A stretch of DNA of 64,000 nt from Rhizobium lentis (lineage in GTDB: Bacteria > Pseudomonadota > Alphaproteobacteria > Rhizobiales > Rhizobiaceae), in the NCBI RefSeq assembly GCF_017352135.1, contig NZ_CP071454.1, positions 2,629,001-2,693,000 of the forward strand, in the 5' to 3' direction. The notes beneath the pieces were generated by a model that had not been told where the DNA came from, made no database searches, and saw only the letters and a list, made by a program, of their open reading frames with translations. Of the stretch, positions 40,806 to 49,795 are shown piece by piece. Within the stretch, counting starts at the first letter, position 1, and the number at the start of each line of letters is the position of its first letter. Made by a program: the position numbers and the translations under genes.

Positions 40806-41789
40806 ATGACCGTCTTCCACCGCAATGAAACCCGGGAACCCTTGCCTGCCCATCTCAAGGGCGGCGTCATCGCCATCGGCAATTTCGACGGCGTGCACCG
40901 TGGCCATCAGTCGGTGCTCAACCGCGCGCTGGAAATCGCCAAGGCGCGCGGCATTCCTGCCCTGGTGCTGACCTTCGAGCCGCATCCGCGCACGGTGTTC
41001 CGGCCGCAGACGCCGGTCTTCCGGCTGACGCCGGCGCCGCTCAAGGCCCGGATTCTGGAAACGCTCGGGTTCAACGCCGTCATCGAATATCCCTTCGACC
41101 ACGAATTTTCACAGCGTTCGGCCGACGATTTCATCCATTCGATCCTGAAGGACTGGCTCGGCGCCTCGGAAGTCGTCACCGGCTTCGATTTCCACTTCGG
41201 CCGCGGCCGCGAGGGCGGTCCAGCCTTCCTGATGAATGCCGGCCAGACCTACGGCTTCGGCGTCACCCTGATCGATGCCTTCCGCGATGAAAATGCAGAT
41301 GTCGTCTCTTCGAGCCACATCCGCACGCTCCTGAAGGACGGCAATGTCAGCGAAGTCGCCGGCATGCTGGGCTATCGCTATACGGTCGAGGCGGAGGTGA
41401 TCGACGGCGAGAAGCTCGGCCGCCAGCTCGGTTTTCCCACCGCCAATATGCGCCTGCCGCCGGAGGCCGAACTCGCTGCCGGCATCTATGCCGTCCGCTT
41501 CCGCCGTCAGAATGGAACGCTCTATGATGCCGTCGCAAGCTATGGTCGCCGCCCGACGGTGACGGAAAATGGCGCGCCGCTGCTCGAAACCTATCTTTTC
41601 GATTTCAGTGGCGATCTCTACGGCCAGCTCTGCGCCGTGTCCTTCTTCGGCCATCTCCGTCCGGAACTGAAATTCGACGGCCTCGATCCGCTCGTCGCTC
41701 AGATCAAACGCGACGAGGAAGAGGCGAGGGCGCTGCTGGCGGGCGTTACACCGCTCGGCGAGCTTGATCGAAAGCTCTGCTTTTCCTGA
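40806..41789 (+). CDS. ribF: Bifunctional riboflavin kinase / FAD synthetase
   Basis: RibF phosphorylates riboflavin to FMN and adenylylates FMN to FAD. The 327-residue protein has the nucleotidyltransferase half with AIGNFDGVHRGHQSVLNRA near 23-41 and VVTGFDFHFGRGREGG near 120, and the C-terminal kinase domain with GRQLGFPTANMRLPPE near 205. Both activities look intact. The start at 40806 has AGAGAAG upstream. It follows the HAD-IIA gene closely and ends 11 bp before the convergent PIN toxin gene. Confidence 0.96.
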   Translation: MTVFHRNETREPLPAHLKGGVIAIGNFDGVHRGHQSVLNRALEIAKARGIPALVLTFEPHPRTVFRPQTPVFRLTPAPLKARILETLGFNAVIEYPFDHEFSQRSADDFIHSILKDWLGASEVVTGFDFHFGRGREGGPAFLMNAGQTYGFGVTLIDAFRDENADVVSSSHIRTLLKDGNVSEVAGMLGYRYTVEAEVIDGEKLGRQLGFPTANMRLPPEAELAAGIYAVRFRRQNGTLYDAVASYGRRPTVTENGAPLLETYLFDFSGDLYGQLCAVSFFGHLRPELKFDGLDPLVAQIKRDEEEARALLAGVTPLGELDRKLCFS

Positions 41790-41800
41790 GTGGTTTCGAG

Positions 41801-42259
41801 CTATCTCCGGCTGAGCGGAAATTGATCTGGATCGTTCGTCCACGGATCGAACACCGCCGCGCCGGAGAAGCGCTTATCCCTGACGTTTCGCGTGACCAAA
41901 TAGAGATTGTGCTTGATCGCCGTGGCGGCCAGCATCGTGTCGACGACCGACGGCGCATGTCCGTTCCTCAGTTTCACGCGCCCGGAAATGGCGCCCCAAT
42001 GTCTGACGGCTGTGTCGCTCAGCGAAAGAACGCGTTGCGAAAACCTATCCTCAAGTGCATCGCGGGAGGCAGCATAGCGATAGCGGTTTTGATCGTCCTC
42101 AGGCAGGTTTTCGATGCCCTTGTCGTATTCCGCCAGCGTGAGGATGCTCATAAACATCCTCTCCTCGTCTTGAGCCGCGGCCCAGGATTTGACGGAGGGG
42201 GCGCCGTTCGGATCGATCAGCGCGGCAATGACGTTCGTATCGAGTAGCCAGCCGATCAC
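41801..42259 (-). CDS. PIN domain ribonuclease toxin, VapC/FitB-like
   Basis: A 152-residue PIN-domain protein, expected to be a sequence-specific ribonuclease toxin. The acidic triad is visible: D7 in WLLDTNVIAAL, E in LTLAEYDKGIENL near 44, and D in PSVVDTMLAATAIKHN near 106, with a further acid near the end. The GTG start overlaps the antitoxin stop (GTGA), as usual in type II toxin-antitoxin pairs. Target RNA unknown. Confidence 0.92.
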   Translation of the reverse strand: MIGWLLDTNVIAALIDPNGAPSVKSWAAAQDEERMFMSILTLAEYDKGIENLPEDDQNRYRYAASRDALEDRFSQRVLSLSDTAVRHWGAISGRVKLRNGHAPSVVDTMLAATAIKHNLYLVTRNVRDKRFSGAAVFDPWTNDPDQFPLSRR

Positions 42260-42519
42260 AGCTCGCTATCCCGCCCGTAATCTGCGTCTCGCTCAAGGTC
42301 GAGCTCCTTGAGGTCAAGGCTTTCCATGAAGGCGACGAAAGGCTTCTTCGGCTCGGCTTTCGTCAGATGGTCGAGCTCTTCGACGCTGATGACGACGACG
42401 CTGTCCCGGCCGCGAACCGTCACGCGCTGTGGTCCTTCGCTACGGGCGCGGCGAACCACCTCGCTGAAACGCGCTTTCGCGTCCTCGAGCTTCCAGCTTT
42501 GCTTCGTTATTTTTTTCAT
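42256..42519 (-). CDS. Phd/YefM-type antitoxin
   Basis: An 87-residue antitoxin preceding the PIN toxin. The Phd/YefM DNA-binding fold is seen in KKITKQSWKLEDAKARFSEV and GPQRVTVRGRDSVVVIS then VEELDHLTKAE. The C-terminal acidic tail (LKELDLERDADYGRDSEL) is the part that should wrap around and inhibit the toxin. The start at 42519 has a weak ribosome site. A palindrome about 20 bp upstream may be its operator. Confidence 0.92.
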   Translation of the reverse strand: MKKITKQSWKLEDAKARFSEVVRRARSEGPQRVTVRGRDSVVVISVEELDHLTKAEPKKPFVAFMESLDLKELDLERDADYGRDSEL

Positions 42520-42539
42520 GCCGTTGATCTCTCGATCGA

Positions 42540-42559
42540 ATCTGGTCAGATAGTCAGAT
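42540..42559. promoter_or_regulatory. Toxin-antitoxin operator candidate
   Basis: ATCTGGTCAGAT (42540-42551) is a perfect 12 bp palindrome, and GTCAGAT is repeated directly at 42545 and 42553. It lies 20 bp ahead of the antitoxin start, where Phd-type complexes usually bind to repress their own operon. Confidence 0.5.
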
Positions 42560-42872
42560 TTATATCTCGAGCGAAGAGGATTTTCCAGTCCGTTGCTTTC
42601 CCGGAAGGATGCGGCGCTGGCAATTCCAGTCACCGGTGCCGATTGCGGGCCGCAATTTCCTCTCTTCCTTTTCCCGGCAAAAACGCCTATGAACCGGCGC
42701 TATGACGAAATTTCGGCTGGCGATCACGATGCGAATTATCGGCCCGGCCTTCCGCGCGCGCTAAGCGGCCGGGAGGTCCGGGTTTTTGGCGCTTGCATGC
42801 GAGCGCTTCCGTCGCCAACTTTTTCACGCCCGTAGCGCCCCTTTCTGGGCCGCCAGAAACGATTGTCCCGAT
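42560..42872. other. ileS upstream region
   Basis: About 310 bases between the toxin-antitoxin pair and ileS. I see no gene. A short GC hairpin CCGGGAGGTCCGG followed by GTTTTT (about 42770-42787) could be a weak terminator or attenuator in the ileS leader. No T-box features are recognised, and none are expected in this group. Confidence 0.45.
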
Positions 42873-45779
42873 ATGACCGACACAGCCGAAAAGATCGATT
42901 ACTCGAAGACCCTTTATCTGCCCGAAACCGATTTCCCGATGCGCGCTGGCCTGCCGCAAAAGGAGCCGGAACTCGTTGCCCGCTGGCAGCAGATGGACCT
43001 CTACAAGAAGCTTCGCGCTTCCGCCGCTGGCCGCGACAAGTTCGTCCTGCACGACGGCCCGCCCTATGCCAACGGCAACATCCATATTGGCCATGCGCTG
43101 AACAAGATCCTCAAGGACGTCATCAACCGTTCGTTCCAGATGCGCGGTTATGACGCCAACTACGTGCCCGGCTGGGATTGCCACGGCCTGCCGATCGAAT
43201 GGAAGATCGAGGAGGAAAACTATCGCGCCAAGGGCAAGGCCAAGCCCGACCTGACCGAGCCGGCGGCGATGATCGAATTCCGCCGCGAGTGCCGCGCCTA
43301 TGCGGAAAAGTGGATCAAGGTCCAAGGTGAGGAGTTCCAGCGCCTCGGCATCGTCGGCGATTTCGAGAACCCGTATCTGACGATGAACTTCCACGCGGAA
43401 AGCCGCATCGCCGGCGAGCTCTTGAAGATCGCCGCAAGCGGCCAGCTCTATCGCGGCTCCAAGCCGATCATGTGGTCGGTGGTCGAACGCACTGCGCTTG
43501 CCGAAGCCGAAGTCGAATATCAGGACTACGAGAGCGACACGATCTGGGTGAAGTTCCCGGTCGAAAAAGGCTCCGACAGCGTCAAGGATGCCTTCGTCGT
43601 CATCTGGACGACGACGCCCTGGACGATCCCCGGCAACCGGGCGATCGCCTATTCCTCGCGTGTTGCCTACGGCCTTTACGAGGTGACCGCCGCCGAGAAC
43701 GATTTCGGCCCGCGCCCGGGCGAAAAGCTGATCTTTGCCGACAAGCTGGCCGAAGAAGCCTTCGCGAAGGCCAAGCTGCAATACCGGCGTCTTGCAGATG
43801 TTACGGCTGACGATCTCGCCGGCATCACCTGCGCCCATCCGCTCAAAGGTCTGGGAGGCGGCTACCAATTTGCCGTGCCGCTGCTCGAGGGCGACCACGT
43901 CACCGACGATGCCGGTACCGGCTTCGTGCACACCGCGCCGAGCCACGGCCGCGAAGACTTCGACGTCTGGACGGCGCATGCCCGCGAGATCGAGGCGCGC
44001 GGTATCGAGACCAAGATCCCGTTCCCGGTGGACGACGGCGGCTTCTACACCGCTGACGCCCCCGGCCTGGAAGGCGCACGTGTCATCGACGACAACGGCA
44101 AGAAGGGCGATGCCAACGACCGCGTCATCAAGGCGCTGATCGAGTGCCACGCGCTCTTTGCCCGCGGCCGCCTGAAACACCAGTATCCGCATTCCTGGCG
44201 TTCCAAGAAGCCGGTCATCTTCCGCAACACGCCGCAGTGGTTCGTCTATATGGACAAGACCCTGGCCGACGGAACGACACTGCGCACCCGTGCGCTGAGC
44301 GCGATCGACGACACCCGTTTCGTGCCGGCCGCCGGCCAGAACCGTCTGCGCGCCATGATCGAGCAGCGCCCGGACTGGGTGCTTTCGCGTCAAAGAGCAT
44401 GGGGCGTGCCGATCTGCGTCTTCGTCGACGAGCAGGGCGAAGTCCTGAAGGATGAGGCCGTCAACCAGCGCATCCTGAACGCTTTCGACGTCGAGGGCGC
44501 CGACGCCTGGTTTGCCGAAGGCGCCAAGGAACGTTTTCTCGGCAACGAGCATGACCCGGCCAAATGGACGCAGGTCATGGATATCCTTGACGTTTGGTTC
44601 GACTCGGGCTCGACGCACACCTTCACGCTGGAAGATCGCCCCGACCTGAAATGGCCGGCCGACCTCTATCTCGAAGGCTCCGACCAGCATCGCGGCTGGT
44701 TCCATTCCTCGCTGCTGGAATCGGCGGCGACCCGCGGCCGCGCGCCCTACGACGCCGTCCTCACCCATGGCTTCACCATGGATGAGAAGGGCGAAAAGAT
44801 GTCGAAGTCGAAGGGCAATGTCACCTCGCCGCAGGAGGTGATGAAGGATGCCGGCGCCGATATCCTGCGCCTCTGGGTGATGACCTCGGATTATGCCGAC
44901 GACCTGCGCGTCGGCAAGACGATCATCCAGACCAATGTCGACGCCTATCGCAAGCTGCGCAATACCATCCGCTGGATGCTCGGCACGCTCGCCCACGACA
45001 AGGGCGAGGTCATCGCGCTTGCCGACCTGCCGGAGCTGGAGCAGCTGATGCTGCACCGCCTCTCCGAGCTCGATCGGCTCGTGCGCGAAAACTACGATGC
45101 CTTCGACTTCAAGAAGATCGCCCGCGCTTTGATCGACTTTGCCAATGTCGAGCTCTCGGCCTTCTATTTCGACGTCCGTAAGGATGCGCTCTATTGCGAT
45201 GCGCCCTCCAGCCTTCGCCGCCGTTCGGCGCTCTATGTCATCCGCATGATCTTCGATTGCGTCGTGACCTGGCTCGCGCCGATGCTGCCGTTTACGACGG
45301 AGGAGGCATGGCTCTCGCGCAATCCCTCTGCCGTCTCGGTGCATCTGGAGCAGTTTGCTCCGGTCGCAAAGGAATGGCGCAACGATGCGCTCGCCGAAAA
45401 GTGGAAGAAGATCCGCGCGATCCGCAGCGTCGTGACCGGCGCGCTCGAAATCGAGCGCAAGGACAAGCGCATCGGTTCCTCGCTCGAGGCGGCCCCCGTC
45501 GTTCATGTCGCCGATGCGGAGCTGCGCAAGGCGCTCGAGGGTCAGGACTTCAGCGAAGTCTGTATCACCTCTGATATCACGATCAAGGCGGATGCCGGCC
45601 CGGCCGAAGCCTTCCGTCTCGCCGACGTGCCTGACGTCGCCGTCGTGCCGAAACTTGCCGAAGGTGTGAAATGCGCCCGTTCCTGGCGCATCACCACCGA
45701 TGTCGGTTCCGATCCGGATTATCCCGACGTCTCGGCGCGTGATGCTGCCGCGTTGCGCGAACTCGGCATCCGCGCCTGA
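42873..45779 (+). CDS. ileS: Isoleucyl-tRNA synthetase
   Basis: Class I synthetase that charges tRNA-Ile and edits misactivated valine. The 968-residue protein carries the HIGH motif in [18 protein letters not shown] near 72, the editing domain with [18 protein letters not shown] near 250, and KMSKS in [14 protein letters not shown] near 645. The C-terminal zinc-finger found in many IleRS proteins is not visible; the protein ends LRELGIRA. The start at 42873 fits the family N-terminus ([20 protein letters not shown]). Confidence 0.97.
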   Translation: MTDTAEKIDYSKTLYLPETDFPMRAGLPQKEPELVARWQQMDLYKKLRASAAGRDKFVLHDGPPYANGNIHIGHALNKILKDVINRSFQMRGYDANYVPGWDCHGLPIEWKIEEENYRAKGKAKPDLTEPAAMIEFRRECRAYAEKWIKVQGEEFQRLGIVGDFENPYLTMNFHAESRIAGELLKIAASGQLYRGSKPIMWSVVERTALAEAEVEYQDYESDTIWVKFPVEKGSDSVKDAFVVIWTTTPWTIPGNRAIAYSSRVAYGLYEVTAAENDFGPRPGEKLIFADKLAEEAFAKAKLQYRRLADVTADDLAGITCAHPLKGLGGGYQFAVPLLEGDHVTDDAGTGFVHTAPSHGREDFDVWTAHAREIEARGIETKIPFPVDDGGFYTADAPGLEGARVIDDNGKKGDANDRVIKALIECHALFARGRLKHQYPHSWRSKKPVIFRNTPQWFVYMDKTLADGTTLRTRALSAIDDTRFVPAAGQNRLRAMIEQRPDWVLSRQRAWGVPICVFVDEQGEVLKDEAVNQRILNAFDVEGADAWFAEGAKERFLGNEHDPAKWTQVMDILDVWFDSGSTHTFTLEDRPDLKWPADLYLEGSDQHRGWFHSSLLESAATRGRAPYDAVLTHGFTMDEKGEKMSKSKGNVTSPQEVMKDAGADILRLWVMTSDYADDLRVGKTIIQTNVDAYRKLRNTIRWMLGTLAHDKGEVIALADLPELEQLMLHRLSELDRLVRENYDAFDFKKIARALIDFANVELSAFYFDVRKDALYCDAPSSLRRRSALYVIRMIFDCVVTWLAPMLPFTTEEAWLSRNPSAVSVHLEQFAPVAKEWRNDALAEKWKKIRAIRSVVTGALEIERKDKRIGSSLEAAPVVHVADAELRKALEGQDFSEVCITSDITIKADAGPAEAFRLADVPDVAVVPKLAEGVKCARSWRITTDVGSDPDYPDVSARDAAALRELGIRA

Positions 45780-45910
45780 AGATATTTGCCGGGTGAATTG
45801 CCTTTGCGGCGTTCATCCGGTAAAAGCTGCCTGAAATTGGCCGGATTTTTGCGTCAGGGGGACGGTTGTCCGGTTGGGCAACGATTGCACCGGTGGCTGG
45901 AAGGGTTTTC

Positions 45911-46540
45911 ATGTTCGCAACGCATTGGTTCCGTATGGGCGCCTGCCTGTCTGTTGTGGTGGCGGGATGCTCCCTGGTATCCAGCTGCGCCAGCAGCCCC
46001 ACTTACGGCACCGACAAGACTGCCATGGAGCAGTTGACCGACGATCTCGGCCAGTCCGTGTCGCTGGTCGGACCGGACCCGAAGAACAAGGGCGTCAAAT
46101 ACACACCGCGTCCGACGCTGGTGCTGCCGGCCGAGGGGCAGCGCGAGACCCTTGTCGCGCCGCAGCAGACGGTGGCGAACAAGGACAATCCACAATGGCT
46201 TGAATCGCCGGAGGAAACCCGCGCCCGTCTCGTTTCCGAGGCTGACGCCAATTCGGACAATCCGAATTATCGCTCGCCGCTGGCGAGCTCGGCCATCGAA
46301 GGCGGCCGGCGCACCACGGAAGCTCAGACCCAGGCCTATCGCGAAGCCCGCGCCCTGCAGAAGGGGTCATACGTCGATCAGCGCCGCTACATCTCCGATC
46401 CGCCGGCCGGCTACCGCACCGTCGACGATCCGGCAAAGCTCGACGACGTCGGCGAGCCTGAGCTCAAGAAGCAGAAGAAGCGCAAGAAGGATGCGGCAAT
46501 CGCCAATTCCGGCAAGCAGTGGTGGAACTTCCTGCAATAG
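45911..46540 (+). CDS. Hypothetical lipoprotein
   Basis: A 209-residue exported protein with a lipoprotein signal: hydrophobic stretch CLSVVVAGCSLVSSCASS, lipobox VAGC (a second candidate, VSSC, is close by). The mature part is polar and probably disordered (PRPTLVLPAEGQRE, SPEETRARLVSEADANSDNP), with a Lys-rich segment ELKKQKKRKKDAA before a Trp-containing end KQWWNFLQ. No family is recognised. AAGGG precedes the ATG at 45911. It follows ileS by 131 bp; a GU-containing hairpin at 45785-45824 may separate the transcripts. Confidence 0.75.
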   Translation: MFATHWFRMGACLSVVVAGCSLVSSCASSPTYGTDKTAMEQLTDDLGQSVSLVGPDPKNKGVKYTPRPTLVLPAEGQRETLVAPQQTVANKDNPQWLESPEETRARLVSEADANSDNPNYRSPLASSAIEGGRRTTEAQTQAYREARALQKGSYVDQRRYISDPPAGYRTVDDPAKLDDVGEPELKKQKKRKKDAAIANSGKQWWNFLQ

Positions 46541-46610
46541 CTTGTCTTGGCATGTAAGCGCTGTCCGGCCGGTTCGATTGTCATGTGACATCCTCACCCG
46601 TCGCTGATCA

Positions 46611-46749
46611 GCCCCTCATCCGCCTGCCGGCACCTTCTCCCCGTAAACGGGGCGAAGGGGATATGCCGCATCCTCTCCGTTCCCCATCAACCTCTCGCGG
46701 GGCACGTCCCCTCGCCCCGTTTTACGGGGAGAGGGTTAGGGTGAGGGGC
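46611..46749. repeat. Palindromic intergenic repeat between lipoprotein gene and tadA
   Basis: The ends GCCCCTCATCC (46611-46621) and GGGTGAGGGGC (46739-46749) are inverted with one mismatch. Inside are two hairpins, TCTCCCCGT-AAAC-GGGGCGA and CGCCCCGT-TTT-ACGGGGAG. Elements with these sequences are common in rhizobial intergenic regions as I recall. It sits between convergent genes, so it could also act as a two-way transcription stop. Confidence 0.75.
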
Positions 46750-46811
46750 GGTCACTCGCACAAACCGGGCAGTCCTAGCGCGTGGGTACGGCGCGCGCGC
46801 AGGCATTGCGA

Positions 46812-47267
46812 TTACTGCGCATCTCTCCGCTGCGAAAAGAACTTTCGCAACATGTCCGCCGACTGCACCTCGTTGAAACCCGAATAGACCTCAGGGACGT
46901 GGTGACAGGTCGGCTGCGCATAGAATCGCACGCCATTGTCGACGGCGCCGCCCTTCGGGTCCTCGGCGCCGTAATAGAGCCTGCGGATACGCGCAAACGA
47001 GATGGCTGCCGCGCACATGGTGCAAGGCTCGAGCGTCACATAGAGATCGGCGCCGGTAAGGCGCTCCTGCCCGAGCGCTTCGCAGGCAAGCCGGATTGCG
47101 GCAATTTCGGCATGCGCGGTCACGTCATTGAGCTCACGCGTCCGGTTTCCCGAGCGTGAAACGGCTATATCGTCGACAACAACGACGGCGCCGATTGGCA
47201 CTTCGCCGCGTTCGCCGGCGGCGCGCGCTTCTTCCAGCGCCATCTCCATGAAACGATTTGTCTTCAC
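46812..47267 (-). CDS. tadA: tRNA-specific adenosine deaminase TadA
   Basis: Zinc enzyme that converts A34 to inosine in tRNA-Arg(ACG). The cytidine-deaminase fold has the zinc ligand and catalytic Glu in DVTAHAEIAAIR and the Cys pair in LEPCTMCAAAISFARI. The C-terminal helix ends MLRKFFSQRR. Several starts are possible: GTG at 47285, GTG at 47267 or ATG at 47249 (MEMALEEARAAGERGE). I use 47267 for its GGAAA spacing, with low certainty. It is divergent from the pseudouridine synthase gene. Confidence 0.93.
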   Translation of the reverse strand: MKTNRFMEMALEEARAAGERGEVPIGAVVVVDDIAVSRSGNRTRELNDVTAHAEIAAIRLACEALGQERLTGADLYVTLEPCTMCAAAISFARIRRLYYGAEDPKGGAVDNGVRFYAQPTCHHVPEVYSGFNEVQSADMLRKFFSQRRDAQ

Positions 47268-47339
47268 GTTCGCAAGAATTTCCACTTAACCGCAGATGCA
47301 TGACCTGATAGACAGGCCCAAAAGGCAGGCAAACAGCAA

Positions 47340-49241
47340 ATGACACCCAAAGACAAGCCAAAACGCCCGGGCACGAAGCCCTTTTCACGGGACACCGGGC
47401 CGAAGGCCGGCCCGATAGCGGGCGGCGCGAAGCCGGCGAAGGCTGCAGCCGCGCGTCCGGCCGCGGCTGAAACCGACAGCGAGGCCAAGGCCGAACGCAT
47501 TTCCAAGGTGATGGCGCGCGCCGGCGTCGCCTCCCGCCGCGACATCGAACGCATGATCATGGAAGGGCGGGTGACGCTGAACGGCAGGGCGCTCGACACC
47601 CCGGTCGTCAACGTCACGCTCGCCGATCGGATCGAGGTCGACGGCGTGCCGATCCGCGGCATCGAGCGCACCAGGCTCTGGCTCTATCACAAGCCGGCCG
47701 GCCTGGTGACCACCAATGCCGATCCGGAAGGCCGGCCGACCGTCTTCGACAACCTGCCGGAAGAATTGCCGCGCGTCATGTCTATCGGCCGCCTCGACAT
47801 CAACACCGAGGGCCTGCTGCTGCTCACCAATGACGGCGGCCTCGCCCGTGCGCTGGAACTGCCGGCGACCGGCTGGCTGAGGCGCTACCGCGTCCGTGCT
47901 CATGGCGAGATCGATCAGGAGGAGCTCGACAAATTGAAGGAGGGCATCGCCGTCGACGGCGTGCTCTATGGCTCGATCGAGGCGACGCTCGACCGGACCC
48001 AAGGCTCGAACGTCTGGATCACCATGGGCCTTCGCGAAGGCAAGAATCGCGAAATTAAGAACGTGCTCGGCGCGCTCGGCCTCGACGTCAACCGGCTGAT
48101 CCGTATTTCCTATGGCCCGTTCCAGCTCGGTGATTTGCCGGAAGGCCATGTCATCGAAGTGCGCGGCCGCACATTGCGCGAGCAGCTCGGCCCGCGCCTC
48201 ATCGAGGAAGCCAAGGCCAATTTCGACGCGCCGATCTACAACGCGCCGGCGGTCGCCGCCGAGGAAGAGGCCGAGGCCGCGACACCCGACAAGCGCGAGC
48301 GGCCGCGTCGCCCGGAGGACAAGCGCGAACGGGCGCTGAGCCGCCTCGACACCAAACGCGATGATCGCGGTGGCGGTCGCAGAGATGACGATCGCCGCGA
48401 CGGCGGCCGCAGGGATGACGACAAGCCGAAGCGCTCTCAGCCGCTCGGCCAGCGCCGCAGCGCCAATGTCTGGATGGCGCCGGGCGCCCGGCCGCTCGGC
48501 GAAAAGGCGGCGGCGAAAGCCGCCAAGAATGCGCAGACCGCGCGCCGGCGCGGCGAGCAGGCACCGGCAAAGAATGCTGCTTTCGATCGCATCGAGGATC
48601 GTCCGCGCACGCTGATCAACCGCGTGCGCGAAGAGGATGGCGAATGGATCCGCTCGAGCGAGCCGCCCCGCCGCAAGGACGAGGGCGAGGGCTTCGGCCG
48701 CAAACGCTCTTTCGGTGATCGTCCTGCGCGCGACGACCGCGGTTTCGGCGATCGGCCTTCGCGTGGCGACCGGCCCTTCGGCGACAAACCGCGCGGCGAT
48801 CGCAAGCCGCGTGCGGAGGGTGACGGGCGTCCACGCGCCGCCAGAGCCTCCACCGGCGAGGGCCGTTCTGAGCGACCGCGCAACGACCGCCCGTTCGGCG
48901 GCAAGCCGCGCGGCGACCGCAGGCCGCGCGAGGAGGGGGATGAGCGCCCCCGGGCAGCCAGAAGCTTTGCCGGCGAGGGGCGCTCCGAACGTCCGCGCGG
49001 CGAGCGGACCTTCGGCGACAAGGCTCCGGGTGGCAAGTCCTCGGGCGAGAAGCCGCGTGGCAAGGGCTTTGGCGCCAAGCCCGGCGGACCCAAGAATTTT
49101 TCCGGCAAGCCGAAGGGCGCCAAGCCGGGTGGGGCCAAGTCGGGCGGTGATCGGCCGGGCGGCGACAGGCCCGCAGGCGGCCCGTCCAGAGGTGGAGCTA
49201 GAGCAAAGGGAATGACGCGCGGTGCGGATCGTCGGCGGTGA
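47340..49241 (+). CDS. rluB: RluB-type 23S rRNA pseudouridine synthase with long basic tail
   Basis: A 633-residue protein whose first 290 or so residues are a complete RsuA/RluB enzyme. An S4 domain (RISKVMARAGVASRRDIERM) precedes the catalytic motif MSIGRLDINTEGLLLLTNDG with its Asp near 157, and EGKNREIKNVLGALGLDVNR follows. The remaining 340 residues are low-complexity Arg/Gly/Asp/Lys-rich sequence, including two tandem copies of a 39-residue unit. Such tails probably bind RNA. RluB isomerises U2605 in E. coli 23S rRNA; the position here is inferred. rsmD overlaps its 3' end by 20 bases. Confidence 0.9.
   Translation: MTPKDKPKRPGTKPFSRDTGPKAGPIAGGAKPAKAAAARPAAAETDSEAKAERISKVMARAGVASRRDIERMIMEGRVTLNGRALDTPVVNVTLADRIEVDGVPIRGIERTRLWLYHKPAGLVTTNADPEGRPTVFDNLPEELPRVMSIGRLDINTEGLLLLTNDGGLARALELPATGWLRRYRVRAHGEIDQEELDKLKEGIAVDGVLYGSIEATLDRTQGSNVWITMGLREGKNREIKNVLGALGLDVNRLIRISYGPFQLGDLPEGHVIEVRGRTLREQLGPRLIEEAKANFDAPIYNAPAVAAEEEAEAATPDKRERPRRPEDKRERALSRLDTKRDDRGGGRRDDDRRDGGRRDDDKPKRSQPLGQRRSANVWMAPGARPLGEKAAAKAAKNAQTARRRGEQAPAKNAAFDRIEDRPRTLINRVREEDGEWIRSSEPPRRKDEGEGFGRKRSFGDRPARDDRGFGDRPSRGDRPFGDKPRGDRKPRAEGDGRPRAARASTGEGRSERPRNDRPFGGKPRGDRRPREEGDERPRAARSFAGEGRSERPRGERTFGDKAPGGKSSGEKPRGKGFGAKPGGPKNFSGKPKGAKPGGAKSGGDRPGGDRPAGGPSRGGARAKGMTRGADRRR
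48771..49004 (+). repeat. 117 bp tandem repeat inside the pseudouridine synthase gene
   Basis: Copy 1 (48771-48887) and copy 2 (48888-49004) each encode 39 residues beginning RPFGxKPRGDR and ending GEGRSERPR plus two residues. They differ at about ten positions. This is residues 478-555 of the disordered tail. The length is a multiple of 3, so expansions keep the frame. Confidence 0.8.
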
Positions 49242-49782
49242 ATTTCGCGGACGGCCTCTCGCCGTGCCAAAATCCAACGACATCCGGCCGACTGCCGACC
49301 GGACGCGCGAGAGCCTGTTCAATATATTGAGCCATGCCTATCCGGAATGCGTCGACGGCACCCGCATCCTCGATCTTTTTGCCGGAACCGGCGCCGTCGG
49401 CCTCGAAGCCGTCTCGCGCGGCTGTCGTCATGCGCTCTTCGTCGAGAACAGCGTCGAGGGCAGGGCGCTGCTCTGGGAGAATATCGACGCGCTCGGCCTG
49501 CATGGCCGCACGCGCATCCTGCGCCGCGACGCGACCGATCTCGGCAGCGTCGGCAATCTCGAGCCTTTCGACGTGCTCTTTGCCGACCCGCCTTATGGCA
49601 AGGGCCTCGGCGAGAAGGCGATGGCTGCGGCCGCCGTTGGCGGCTGGCTCAGGCCAGGCGCGATCGCGGTGCTTGAGGAACGCGCCGACATTGTCGTTTC
49701 CATCCATCCTTCTTATGTTTTCCTCGAAAGCCGCATCTTTGGCGATACGAGGGTGCATTTCTTCCGGTATCAACCGCAGTAA
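49222..49782 (+). CDS. rsmD: 16S rRNA (guanine966-N2)-methyltransferase RsmD
   Basis: A 186-residue class I methyltransferase that makes m2G966 in 16S rRNA. Landmarks are MRIVGGEFRGRPLAVP, RPTADRTRESLFNIL, the SAM-binding LDLFAGTGAVGLEAVSRG near 50, and the catalytic VLFADPPYGKG near 115. It starts with GTG inside the end of the preceding gene, so translation is coupled. The patatin gene follows after 13 bp. Confidence 0.95.
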   Translation: MRIVGGEFRGRPLAVPKSNDIRPTADRTRESLFNILSHAYPECVDGTRILDLFAGTGAVGLEAVSRGCRHALFVENSVEGRALLWENIDALGLHGRTRILRRDATDLGSVGNLEPFDVLFADPPYGKGLGEKAMAAAAVGGWLRPGAIAVLEERADIVVSIHPSYVFLESRIFGDTRVHFFRYQPQ

Positions 49783-49795
49783 GCGGGGGGCAGGC

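Noticed and set aside
42687..45506. A 939-codon open frame antisense to ileS
   Set aside because: It mirrors the codon structure of a firmly identified synthetase in GC-rich DNA. It has no ribosome site or family resemblance.
45785..45824. Hairpin after ileS as a terminator
   Set aside because: The 13 bp stem needs two G-U pairs and is followed by AGCTGC with no T-run, so it is not reported as a terminator.
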